A stretch of 64,000 nt of DNA from positions 22,089 to 86,088 of the forward strand of contig DATNLZ010000140.1 in NCBI GenBank assembly GCA_035602605.1, written 5' to 3'. Positions 6,874-15,275 of the stretch are shown in pieces. The notes under the pieces were generated by a model, which was not told the origin of the DNA, searched no databases, and saw nothing but the letters and a program-made list of their open reading frames with translations. The position numbers were made by a program, and so were the translations under genes. The stretch is from DASQHY01 sp035602605 (GTDB taxonomy: Bacteria; Acidobacteriota; Terriglobia; Acidiferrales; UBA7541). The first letter of the stretch is position 1. Every line of letters starts with the position of its first letter.

Positions 6874-9255
6874 ATGGCCACAACGACGGCGTCCGGATAC
6901 GTTGGCAGAGCGCTCAAGCGTAAAGAGGATCCGCGCCTCATTCAAGGGCTCGGACACTACGTTGATGATTTGCGTATGCCGGAAATGCATCATGCCATGT
7001 TTGTGCGCAGTCCTTACGCTCATGCGCGAATCCGCTCAGTAGACGTAAGCAAGGCGCAAAGCGCGCCGGGCGTTGTCCTCGCCCTGACTGGTAAAGATAC
7101 AAAAGGTGTAATTGGTGCGGTGCCATGCGCGGCAGTGATTCCGGATATGAAGCAAGCAACGCGGCCGGTCCTGGCCGTCGACAAAGTTCGATTTGCCGGC
7201 GAGGCCGTCGCGCTGATCGTTGCCACCGACAGCTATGCGGCGCGTGACGCAGTGGATTTGGTCGAAGTGGAATATGAACCGTTGACGGCGGTGGTCAATC
7301 CCGAGAAAGCAGTCGCCAATGGCTCGCCAGTGCTGTTCGACCAATACAAGGACAACGTCGCCTACCGCTGGGAGCTCGAAGGTGGCGACTTGAAAAAAGC
7401 CTTTGCGGAAGCCGACACCGTCGTCAAAGCGCGGCTCATCAACCAGCGCCTGATCCCTGTGGCCATGGAAGGGCGCGGTGTGGTGGCGGATTTCAAGGTC
7501 GGTGAAAATCAACTCACTGTGTGGTCATCGACGCAGATCCCCCACCTGCTGCGCACGCAGATCGCAGCGATGCTCGGCGCGCCGGAACATTCGGTCCGCG
7601 TCGTTACGCCTGAGGTCGGAGGTGGATTTGGCAGCAAGCTCAATGTTTATCCGGAAGAGGCGCTCATCGCCCATGCTGCGATCCGCCTCGCCAAGCCTGT
7701 GAAATGGATTGAGTCGCGGCGGGAAAATTTTCAAACCGCCATTCACGGGCGCGACCAGATTGACGATATCGAAGTTGCCATCAAGAAAGACGGAAGAATC
7801 CTGGGCCTGCGCGTGCGTGTCATCGCTGATCTCGGTGCCTACTACCAATTGCTCACTCCGTTGATTCCCACGCTTACCGGCCTGATGATGTGCGGCTGCT
7901 ATAAAATTCCGGCTGCCCGAATGGAAGTGATTGGCGCGCTAACGAACAAGATGTCGACCGATGCCTATCGCGGCGCAGGCCGCCCGGAAGCAACCTATCT
8001 CATCGAGCGCACCATGGATTTGGTGGCTGCGGAATTAAAGAAAGATCCTGCTGACGTGCGCCGCCTGAATTTCCCGCAACCCAACGAGTTTCCGTACGCG
8101 ACTCCGACGGGCGTGATCTATGACAGCGCCGACTATCAAAAGTGTCTAGACGTTGCGTTGAAACAATCCGACTACAAAAAGTTGCGCCAGGAGCAAGCCG
8201 CGGCGCGCAAGGAAGGCCGGCTAATCGGAATCGGGCTCTCCACGTATGTGGAGATCTGCGCGATGGGTCCATCGAGCGCAATGCCAGCCGGCGGGTGGGA
8301 AAGTGGGACGGTGCGCATCGAACCGACAGGCAAGGTAAATATCCTCACCGGCTCCTCGCCTCACGGGCAGGGCCAGGAAACCACCTTCGCGCAAATCGGT
8401 GCTGACGTACTCGGCCTCGAGCCGAATGACATTCGCGTCGTTCATGGCGACACAGAATCGGTGCCCTATGGCATCGGAACCTTTGGGAGTCGCGCAACCG
8501 CAGTGGGCGGCACCGCAGCTTACAAATCGCTTGTGAAGGTGCGCGACAAACTTGCGCAGATTGCCGGTTTCCTTATGAAGGAAGATCCCAGCAAGTTGGT
8601 ATTCGTCGGCAAGAAGATTTGTGTCCAGGGAAACGGCAAGAAGTCGATGAGCTTCGGCGAAGCGGTCGGCGCGGCATATTCCGCAAAATCGCTGCCGCCG
8701 AACGTCGAGCCCGGACTCGATGCGACCACTTTTTTCGAGCCTACCAATTTTACGTTTCCATTTGGCGCGCATGTCTGCGTCGTCGAAGTCGACGCGGAAA
8801 CCGGTGACGTAACGCTGAAAAAATATCTTGCCGTTGACGATTGCGGCAACGTGATCAACCCGCTTCTCGTAGAAGGCCAGGTGCATGGCGGGATCGTCCA
8901 GGCAATTGGTCAAGCGCTCCTCGAGGAAGCGGTCTACGACGACCAGGGCCAGCTCATCACCGGTGAGCTGACGGACTACGCCATTCCGCGTGCTACAGAT
9001 ATTCCTTGGATGGAAACCGATCGCACCGTGACGCCTTCGCCGGTGAATCCGCTCGGCGTGAAGGGCGTCGGTGAAGCGGGAACGATCGGAGCGACTCCTG
9101 CCCTTTGCAACGCTGTTGTCGACGCGCTTTCGCATCTCGGCATCCGCCACATTGACATGCCCCTCAAGCGCGAGCGTATTTGGCAAATCTTGCAGAAATC
9201 GTCGCGCGACGCAACATCGGCGTCGCCTGCAGCCAAGTCGAGGAGGTCATCATGA
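6874..9255 (+). CDS. coxL: Mo-binding large subunit, form II CO dehydrogenase-like
   Basis: A 793-residue molybdopterin-cytosine-dinucleotide catalytic subunit. It has the AYRGAGR motif (residues 364-370), which defines form II or putative CODH, rather than the AYRCSFR of proven form I enzymes. The catalytic glutamate is E734 in GVGEAG. MoCo-contacting stretches include GGGFGSK and GSSPHGQGQETTFAQ. Form II enzymes have uncertain CO activity, so another hydroxylation substrate is possible. ATG 6874 follows GGAGGAG. The last codons overlap the coxM start (ATGA). A 112-base gap separates it from coxS. No coxD/E/F maturation genes are in view. Confidence 0.92.
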   Translation: MATTTASGYVGRALKRKEDPRLIQGLGHYVDDLRMPEMHHAMFVRSPYAHARIRSVDVSKAQSAPGVVLALTGKDTKGVIGAVPCAAVIPDMKQATRPVLAVDKVRFAGEAVALIVATDSYAARDAVDLVEVEYEPLTAVVNPEKAVANGSPVLFDQYKDNVAYRWELEGGDLKKAFAEADTVVKARLINQRLIPVAMEGRGVVADFKVGENQLTVWSSTQIPHLLRTQIAAMLGAPEHSVRVVTPEVGGGFGSKLNVYPEEALIAHAAIRLAKPVKWIESRRENFQTAIHGRDQIDDIEVAIKKDGRILGLRVRVIADLGAYYQLLTPLIPTLTGLMMCGCYKIPAARMEVIGALTNKMSTDAYRGAGRPEATYLIERTMDLVAAELKKDPADVRRLNFPQPNEFPYATPTGVIYDSADYQKCLDVALKQSDYKKLRQEQAAARKEGRLIGIGLSTYVEICAMGPSSAMPAGGWESGTVRIEPTGKVNILTGSSPHGQGQETTFAQIGADVLGLEPNDIRVVHGDTESVPYGIGTFGSRATAVGGTAAYKSLVKVRDKLAQIAGFLMKEDPSKLVFVGKKICVQGNGKKSMSFGEAVGAAYSAKSLPPNVEPGLDATTFFEPTNFTFPFGAHVCVVEVDAETGDVTLKKYLAVDDCGNVINPLLVEGQVHGGIVQAIGQALLEEAVYDDQGQLITGELTDYAIPRATDIPWMETDRTVTPSPVNPLGVKGVGEAGTIGATPALCNAVVDALSHLGIRHIDMPLKRERIWQILQKSSRDATSASPAAKSRRSS

Positions 9256-10202
9256 TTCCCGCGCCCTTTGAGTACGCCGCGCCAAAAACTCTCGAGGAAG
9301 CGGTGCGCTTGCTCCAGCGCCATGGCGATGAAGCCAAGATCTTGGCCGGCGGTCACAGCCTGCTCCCCTTGATGAAGCTTCGTCTTGCGCAGCCGCGTTA
9401 CGTCATCGACATCGGCCGCCTTCGCAGCCTGAGCTACATCCGCGAAGAAGGTGAAACAATTGCCATTGGCGCGTTGACTACACATGCGGAAATCGCTGCG
9501 TCGCCGCTTTTGCGTGCCAGGTGCGCGCTGCTCCCAGAAACCGCGGAAACAATAGGTGATGTGCAAGTTCGCAATCGCGGCACTCTAGGCGGCAGCCTGG
9601 CCCACGCCGATCCTGCCGCGGATTATCCCGCCACCATTCTGGCCCTCGATGCTGAGATGGTGGCCGCGAGCGCAGCGGGCGCTCGCACAATCTCCGCGCG
9701 CGATTTCTTTGTGGATATGCTCACTACGCAGTTGCGTCCCGGCGAAATTCTCAGCCAAATACGTGTACCCATTGTGGCCCCTCGCGTCGGCCTTTCCTAT
9801 TGCAAGCTGCATCAGCCAGCGTCGGGTTTTGCAATTGTTGGGGTAGCCGCGCGGTTGAGCATTAGCAGCGGCAAAATTGATGACGTCGCCGTGGGTATCA
9901 CAGGTGTTGCTCCCAAAGCGTATCGCGCAGAAGCAGTCGAGAAACTCTTGCGCGGGAAAACAGTTTCCGACGATTTGCTCGCCGCAGCGGCCGAACATGC
10001 TAGTGATGGCGCAGACCCGCTATCCGATCTGCACGCATCAACCGCTTACCGTCGCGCGATGGCTGCCGTCTTCACCCGAAGGGCGCTCGAAATTGCGTTC
10101 TCCCGCGCGACGTCCGGACCCTCCCTAAAGCCCTCATTGAAAGATGCTGCGGTACCAAGAAAATCCGCCGGATTGCATTCGGCCAAAGGTAAGAAGAAAT
10201 GA
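9252..10202 (+). CDS. coxM: FAD-binding medium subunit of Mo-hydroxylase
   Basis: A 316-residue FAD subunit (PCMH-type flavoprotein) that takes electrons from CoxS to an external acceptor. Visible are the FAD pyrophosphate motif KILAGGHSLLPLMKLRL (residues ~30-47), TIGDVQVRNRGTLGGSLAHADPAADYP (second FAD contact), and a C-terminal CO_deh_flav_C domain. The frame is open to 9180, but ATG 9252 is chosen: AGGAGG precedes it, it overlaps the coxL stop by ATGA, and it gives the standard M-I-P-x-P-F-x-Y start. A Ser/Lys-rich tail of about 30 residues extends past the usual end. Confidence 0.93.
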   Translation: MIPAPFEYAAPKTLEEAVRLLQRHGDEAKILAGGHSLLPLMKLRLAQPRYVIDIGRLRSLSYIREEGETIAIGALTTHAEIAASPLLRARCALLPETAETIGDVQVRNRGTLGGSLAHADPAADYPATILALDAEMVAASAAGARTISARDFFVDMLTTQLRPGEILSQIRVPIVAPRVGLSYCKLHQPASGFAIVGVAARLSISSGKIDDVAVGITGVAPKAYRAEAVEKLLRGKTVSDDLLAAAAEHASDGADPLSDLHASTAYRRAMAAVFTRRALEIAFSRATSGPSLKPSLKDAAVPRKSAGLHSAKGKKK

Positions 10203-10681
10203 ATGTTTCGGGCACAGCTCTGCTGCCGGGAACCCCACAACAAGTCTGGGATTTGTTGACCGCCCCCCAGCGTCTCGTAAAATTGCTCCCAGGCTGTGAG
10301 CGCCTCGAACCGGACGGCCCGGACCGCTACAAAGCGATGATTAAATTTGGTCTCGCCGCGATTTCCGGCAATTATTCCGGTACGCTGCAGCTCACCGATA
10401 AGAATCAGCCAAATTCATTGCGCTTGAGCATCGAAGGAAAAGGGTTAGCCGGGTTCGTCAAGGGGCAAGGTGAACTGGTGCTGGCACAAACGCCGCCCCG
10501 TAGTCCGAGCCAGAATCAAACCTCGGTCCAAACTCAAACCGAAGTAACTTATACTGGCGAAGCGCAGGTTGGCGGCATGATAGCCTCCGTGGGACAGCGT
10601 ATGATCGAAGCCACCGCAAAAAAAATCATCCAGCAATTTTTCGAGAGCGCCGCCAAAGAGCTCTCGCAAACCGCAAAGTAG
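10199..10681 (+). CDS. coxG: CoxG-like SRPBCC protein (CO dehydrogenase subunit G family)
   Basis: A 160-residue SRPBCC/START-fold protein of the CoxG family, thought to help anchor or mature CODH at the membrane. The N terminus (VSGTALLPGTPQQVWDLLTAPQRLVKLLPGCE) and the GLAAISGNYSGTLQL strands are typical. A C-terminal helix (MIASVGQRMIEATAKKIIQQFFESAA) completes the fold. Its ATG overlaps the coxM stop (ATGA), so translation is probably coupled. Linkage to S-L-M supports a role in Mo-hydroxylase assembly or localisation, but a substrate-specific role is not shown. Confidence 0.9.
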   Translation: MNVSGTALLPGTPQQVWDLLTAPQRLVKLLPGCERLEPDGPDRYKAMIKFGLAAISGNYSGTLQLTDKNQPNSLRLSIEGKGLAGFVKGQGELVLAQTPPRSPSQNQTSVQTQTEVTYTGEAQVGGMIASVGQRMIEATAKKIIQQFFESAAKELSQTAK

Positions 10682-10748
10682 AACTGGCTAGCCCCCGCTC
10701 TACACATTTCTCGATGACCCAATCGCTTCAACTCGATAGGATTGCTCC

Positions 10749-10976
10749 ATGCTGAGTACCCTCCGCTATTACTGGATTACCGCGAAAGGATACCGCCTGC
10801 GCCCATGGGCCAGCCCATACCTCCGCTGGCGGATGGAAACATTTTGGGGCGAGGATGCCGCAGACCTCGATCGCAAAAGCTTTTTCAGGTTGCTCTGGCG
10901 CGAGCGCACCCGCCTGCGTCGTTTCCTGCGCTGGTCTACCGAGCGCCGCAAAGCCCAGCGCGCCCGCCAACTTTGA
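10749..10976 (+). CDS. small Trp/Arg-rich protein of unknown function
   Basis: A 75-residue, very basic, tryptophan-rich protein that I do not recognise by function. It reads MLSTLRYYW...LRPWASPYLRWRMETFWG, then an Asp-rich turn, then a helical Arg-rich C terminus (WRERTRLRRFLRW). A TAGGA element precedes ATG 10749. It lies 68 bases after coxG on the same strand and before an MFS gene. The organised W/R pattern and clean ribosome site argue for a real gene. It may bind nucleic acid or anionic membrane; this is inference only. Confidence 0.6.
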   Translation: MLSTLRYYWITAKGYRLRPWASPYLRWRMETFWGEDAADLDRKSFFRLLWRERTRLRRFLRWSTERRKAQRARQL

Positions 10977-11090
10977 GGATTTCTCATCCATCCTTCTCGA
11001 CTTCGAGAGAGGTATCCTCGAAGTTGAAGGAATGCACCGGACTGTGACAAAGTTTCATGTGCAGCAAACTTATTCTTTCGGTGATGCTCA

Positions 11091-12305
11091 ATGAGCAGCA
11101 TGCTTCGCGAAAAAGGATTCCGGACGCTGTGGGTCGCCCAGTTCGTCAGCATCTTCGGCGATTTTCTCGCATTATTCGGGGTGATCAGCCTTGTCACGTT
11201 CCGCTTGCATGGCACCGTGATTCAGGTCACCTACCTCACCATCGCCTACATGCTGCCTCTCGCGGTGATTGGCCCTATAGCGGGAGTGTTCGTCGATCGC
11301 TTGAATGTAAAACGCTTGATGATTTTCAGTGACCTTACTCGCGCGACGCTGGCATTGCTGCTGGCTTTTGTCATCGACATCAGGCAAATGTACGCAATCT
11401 TTTTCGCTATCAGTGTGTTTTCCAGTTTCTTTGGGCCCGCACAGACCGTCACCTTGCGAGCCATCGTTCCCACGGACAAGTTGCTGGGAGCAAATGCGCT
11501 CATGTCTCAGGCTTTTTACCTGGTGCGTATCGTCTCGCCGGCGGTCGCTGGGGCTTTGGTCGCTTGGCTGTCGGAGAAAGTCTGTTTTTACCTCGATGCG
11601 GCCAGCTTCTTGTTTTCGGCAGCGATGCTTTCGACCCTAACCATTTCGAGAGTCGTCCAGCCACTATCAGGAAAAAATAACTTTCGCAAGTTTCTGTCTG
11701 ACTTTACGGAGGGGAACCGCTTCATTTTCACGCACAGTTCACTGGCAATGGTCTTTTCCGCCATGATGACTGCGATGTTCATACTGGCCTGTTTCAGCCC
11801 ACTCATTTCCATCTACGTGCGCGACTCACTGTTCGCGGGGTCCTTCCTGTTCGGCGTGATTAGCTCCATGGTGGGCGTGGGACTGATCGCGGGCACGCAA
11901 CTTGTGCGACGCGTTGCCGCCAACCATTCCAGTGAGCATGTCGTTGTCGCGGGCTTGGTCGGACTCGGACTGGCCGTCGCTCTGCTAGGCTTATTCCACA
12001 ACATTGCGATGGCCGGAGCCGGAACGTTTGGCGTTGGCTTAGCGATCGCTCTGGTAATTGTGCCCGCGCAGACGCTGATGCAGCACGACACGCCGCGCGA
12101 GATGCTTGGACGCGTCAGCAGCAGCTTTATGGCTGTGATCTCCACCGCGCAAGTCCTTGGTATGCTTCTGTCCGGCTACCTTGCGCGAATCCTCGGAATC
12201 GCCAATCTCTTTAAGACCAGCGCCATCGCCGTCCTGGTAATTTCCGCCGCGTTCTACGTAATCGTTCGCGCTCGCGCCGCCACCGCACCCGTTCCCTCAT
12301 CGTAA
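11091..12305 (+). CDS. MFS transporter (EntS/MFS_3-type exporter)
   Basis: A 404-residue inner-membrane protein with about 12 hydrophobic segments, of the MFS_3/enterobactin-exporter-like group. The N terminus LREKGFRTLWVAQFVSIFGD and the loop GVFVDRLNVKRLMIFSDLTRA (MFS motif A region between TM2 and TM3) are typical, as is the A-L-M-S-Q-A-F-Y-L-V-R-I-V-S-P-A-V-A-G-A stretch in TM5. It probably exports a small molecule or drug. Starts at 11091 or 11100 are both possible; no strong Shine-Dalgarno helps. It is the last gene before the insertion sequence at 12401. Confidence 0.88.
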   Translation: MSSMLREKGFRTLWVAQFVSIFGDFLALFGVISLVTFRLHGTVIQVTYLTIAYMLPLAVIGPIAGVFVDRLNVKRLMIFSDLTRATLALLLAFVIDIRQMYAIFFAISVFSSFFGPAQTVTLRAIVPTDKLLGANALMSQAFYLVRIVSPAVAGALVAWLSEKVCFYLDAASFLFSAAMLSTLTISRVVQPLSGKNNFRKFLSDFTEGNRFIFTHSSLAMVFSAMMTAMFILACFSPLISIYVRDSLFAGSFLFGVISSMVGVGLIAGTQLVRRVAANHSSEHVVVAGLVGLGLAVALLGLFHNIAMAGAGTFGVGLAIALVIVPAQTLMQHDTPREMLGRVSSSFMAVISTAQVLGMLLSGYLARILGIANLFKTSAIAVLVISAAFYVIVRARAATAPVPSS

Positions 12306-12400
12306 GATGCCCATGAGCAACAAACTCATTCTCGGAACAACCTGGATGAGTACTTAAACAAGTCCATTCTCGTTCGGTTCTAACTTCTCTGTCGTGCGCC

Positions 12401-12420
12401 CCTAGCCGGAATTTCTCACA
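12401..12420 (+). repeat. left terminal inverted repeat of IS1380-type element
   Basis: CCTAGCC followed by a TCTCACA block; matches the right end at 13910-13929 in inverted orientation with four mismatches in the middle. Confidence 0.7.
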
Positions 12421-12499
12421 ATAAATAGAAAAAGGCTGTTGCTTCATGGCATAACTCTTTTGTCTAGAAAGAAATTCTGCCAAGAAGGAGAACAGCCTT

Positions 12500-13723
12500 A
12501 TGACCACAGAGTGTAACCAGTTTGTCCTTGGATTTCATCCCCTAAAGCGGCGCGAGATCCGGGCGGAGTTCGACGGCGGAGCGATCAGCAGTGACGGCGG
12601 TGGGCTGCTCCTGCGGGAGGTCGAGAAGCGCACCGGGATGCTCCGCGAGTTTGCCGCCTGCTTCACCGATTATCGGAATCCCGATCTGATCGAACATACG
12701 GTGGAGGAGTTGGTGGCCCAGAGAGTCTATGGCCTGGCCCTGGGCTACGAAGATCTGAACGATCACGAGGAGTTGCGGAACGATCCCTTGCTGGCGGTGC
12801 TGGTCGAGAAGGCGGATCCCAGTAGCCAAGCTTTAGCAGGAAAGAGCACCCTGAATCGGTTGGAACTGACCAAAGAGACGGCCAGTCGGAAGGAGCGTTA
12901 CAAGAAGATCGTGCTGGATCACGGAGCCGTGGACCGCCTGCTGGTGGAGGTCTTCCTCGGAGCCCACCGGGAAACGCCGAAAGAAATCATCCTGGACCTG
13001 GACGCTACCGACGACATCGTGGGCCAGATTCGTTCCGCGTGGCCACTAGTGCGTATCGTGGTGCGCGGGGACTCCGGATTTTGCCGCGAGTAGCTGATGG
13101 CTTGGTGTGAAGCGGAAGGCGTGGACTACCTACTGGGACTGGCGAAAAACGAACGTCTGAAGGCCGAGATCGAGAACGAGCGAAAGGAGGCGCAAGCCCA
13201 GTACCAAGAGACCGGCCGCGCGGCCCGGTTGTTCAAAGAATTCGCCTATCAGATGCGGAAGAGTTGGAGCCGTGCGCGGCGGGTAGTGGCCAAGGCCGAG
13301 CATCTGGAGAAGGAAGAGAACCCACGGTTCGTGGTGACGTCTCTGCGTGGAGAAGCATGGCCGGCGCAGGAGTTGTATGAAGAGCACTACTGTGGAAGAG
13401 GGGACATGGAAAATCGCATCAAGGAACAACTGATGTTGTTCAGTGACCGCACCAGCACGCACTATCTGCGGAGCAATCAATTGCGACTGTACTTCTCTTC
13501 GATCGCCTACGTGCTGCTGCAGATGCTGCGGCGACTGGGGCTGGAGGGCACGGAGTTGGCCAAGGCCCAGTGCTCCACCATTCGGCTCAAGGTGTTGAAG
13601 ATCGGCGCGCTGATCCGCATCACGGTACGCAAGGTGTGGATCTCGCTGGCCGGTGGGTACCCCTACGTCGAGCTATTCCGGCAAGTCTATGAAAAGTTGT
13701 GCGCCGTGCCCCTAAGGTGCTGA
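12500..13723 (+). pseudogene. IS1380-family transposase, broken by deletion and nonsense codon
   Basis: A DDE transposase in two parts of one frame. The N-terminal 197 residues (start ATG 12500, AAGGAG upstream) contain AEFDGGAISSDGGGLLLRE, the zone IILDLDATDD with the first catalytic Asp, and VVRGDSGFCRE with the second. A TAG at 13091-13093 stands where relatives have a GAG Glu codon (CRE-E-LMAWCE), and the frame continues in 13097-13723 with the GDMENRIKEQ motif containing the catalytic Glu. In addition, DATDD at about 13015 is joined directly to IVGQIRSAW, whereas intact members carry about 60 more residues there (PLHG...F.GYY...). Both lesions should abolish transposition. Confidence 0.85.
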
Positions 13724-13909
13724 AAAAGAACGATCCCCAATCCCTCTTTTCTTGTCTATGTCGCGGATGGTGAGGTGTGCACAGGAACGCCTTGCCAGAG
13801 AGCAACCGACTCCTGCTCAAAACGAAAAACGCGGTGAGCCACGAGCAGCGCCACGTAAAACAATCTCACAACCCCCAGCCAAGCCGACTTCATCTCTTTT
13901 CTGCCAAGC

Positions 13910-13929
13910 TGTGAGACATGTGGGCTAGG
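13910..13929 (-). repeat. right terminal inverted repeat of IS1380-type element
   Basis: Ends ...GGGCTAGG on the + strand; pairs with the left end at 12401-12420. About 190 bases of non-coding sequence separate it from the transposase stop. Confidence 0.7.
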
Positions 13930-14010
13930 TGAACGACTTCTAGAACCACGCGGAGAGTCGGTGTACTATAGAAAGACAACCCAGCAACAACAGATTAGAA
14001 AGCGCAAGCC

Positions 14011-15198
14011 GTGGATGAACTGAAGATCCTACAAAAAACCGAGACGCTTCATGAGGCGCGATGGTGGGAGCCCGAGGCAGGGAATAAAGCGCATTGCTAT
14101 CTTTGTCCGCGGCACTGCCACATTGGAGCGGGCCAAGCCGGATTCTGCTTCATACGCATCAATGAAGGCGGAAAGCTTTACAGCCTTGGCTATGGCTCAC
14201 CGGCTGCCCTTCAAATTGATCCGATCGAGAAAAAGCCCCTGAGCCATTTTCTTCCCGGCACAAAAGTGTTTTCCATGGGCACCGCCGGCTGCAATATGGG
14301 CTGTTTCTTTTGCCAGAATTGGGACATTTCCAAATCGCGGCACGATCAGGTGAATTCGACGGCAATTTCACCGGAAGATGTGGTGCTCCTGGCGATTAGG
14401 TATGGCTGCCCATCGATCGCGTTTACCTATAACGAGCCAACGATTTGGGGAGAGTACGTCATCGATATTTGCGCTGCGGCGAAAGCTCACGGCCTCAACA
14501 CCGTGATGGTCAGCAATGGCTACATCACCTATGAAGCGTTTCACGATATTTACGATCACGTGGACGCCGCCAATATCGACCTAAAAGCGTTTACGGACAA
14601 TTTCTACGGCAAAATCACCCTCACGCATCTCCAACCGGTCCTCGAAACACTGCAATGGTTGAAAAACGAAACCAATGTGTGGTTCGAAGTGACCAACCTG
14701 ATCATTCCCACGCTCAATGACGATCCCGCGGAGACGCGCCAGCTTGCCGAATGGCTATTGGAACATCTGGGGCCGGAAGTTCCTCTTCATTTCACTGCGT
14801 TTCATCCCGACTTCAAATTACAGGATAAGCCGCGCACGCCTCCGGAGACACTGCATCGTGCCCGTCAAATTGCGCGGGAGGTCGGTCTGCATTACGTTTA
14901 CGAAGGAAATATTTACAGCGATGCGGCCAATACGTATTGCCCCGGCTGTAACACGCTTCTGATTCGTCGCTCATGGCATGACGTGCTCGACATGCGCTTG
15001 ACAAGTGAGGGCGCCTGCTCCACCTGCGGCCATCGCGTTCCGGGGCATTGGACGAATCCACAAGTGGAAAACCTGCAAGGAAAGACACCGCACGAAATAC
15101 TCCGCGATTCACAACAAGCCGCCAGAACAATCCCAGAGAAGTCTCCGCAGAAGTCCACCGACAAGCACCTGGATAAATACAACACCCTGAATCTGTAA
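14011..15198 (+). CDS. amrS: AmmeMemoRadiSam-system radical SAM enzyme (AmrS-like)
   Basis: A 395-residue radical SAM protein of the AmrS group, related to pyruvate-formate-lyase activating enzymes. The 4Fe-4S/SAM site is CNMGCFFC (C94, C98, C101). An N-terminal CYLCPRHCHIGAGQAGFC cluster and a C-terminal CPGCNTLLIRR and CSTCGHRVPGHW zinc-ribbon-like pair are also present. The family is named for its co-occurrence with Memo- and AMMECR1-like proteins, whose joint function is unknown; neither partner is in this window. The start is GTG 14011. The last ~40 residues are a polar tail. A TACTAT element at 13963 could be the -10 of its promoter. Confidence 0.85.
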   Translation: MDELKILQKTETLHEARWWEPEAGNKAHCYLCPRHCHIGAGQAGFCFIRINEGGKLYSLGYGSPAALQIDPIEKKPLSHFLPGTKVFSMGTAGCNMGCFFCQNWDISKSRHDQVNSTAISPEDVVLLAIRYGCPSIAFTYNEPTIWGEYVIDICAAAKAHGLNTVMVSNGYITYEAFHDIYDHVDAANIDLKAFTDNFYGKITLTHLQPVLETLQWLKNETNVWFEVTNLIIPTLNDDPAETRQLAEWLLEHLGPEVPLHFTAFHPDFKLQDKPRTPPETLHRARQIAREVGLHYVYEGNIYSDAANTYCPGCNTLLIRRSWHDVLDMRLTSEGACSTCGHRVPGHWTNPQVENLQGKTPHEILRDSQQAARTIPEKSPQKSTDKHLDKYNTLNL

Positions 15199-15241
15199 AG
15201 CCGTGCGTCTATAACGCGTTGCCTCTGTGAAAGCTGTGGAT

Positions 15242-15261
15242 CCACGCCGGACTGGGCGTGG
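15242..15261. terminator. hairpin between convergent genes, possible terminator
   Basis: CCACGCC, six-base loop, GGCGTGG, between the stops of the AmrS-like gene (15198) and the CPBP-like gene (15276). No T-run follows on either strand, so intrinsic termination is only a possibility. Confidence 0.3.
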
Positions 15262-15275
15262 CATGCTCGGCCAAG

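Larger units (their letters stand above)
12401..13929 (+). mobile_element. decayed IS1380-family insertion sequence
   Basis: A 1529-base element bounded by imperfect inverted repeats: left CCTAGCCGGAATTTCTCACA (12401-12420) and right, read on the minus strand, CCTAGCCCACATGTCTCACA (13910-13929), 16 of 20 matching. It encloses an IS1380-type transposase reading frame with two lesions. IS1380 elements are usually about 1.7 kb, so the shorter length fits an internal deletion. IS1380 insertions normally duplicate 4 bases; the flanks here (CGCC left, TGAA right) do not match, so the flanks have changed or the ends are misjudged by a few bases. Confidence 0.8.

Noticed and set aside
12397..13933. 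4-base target duplication around the IS1380 element
   Set aside because: Flanks CGCC and TGAA do not match, so no duplication is claimed.
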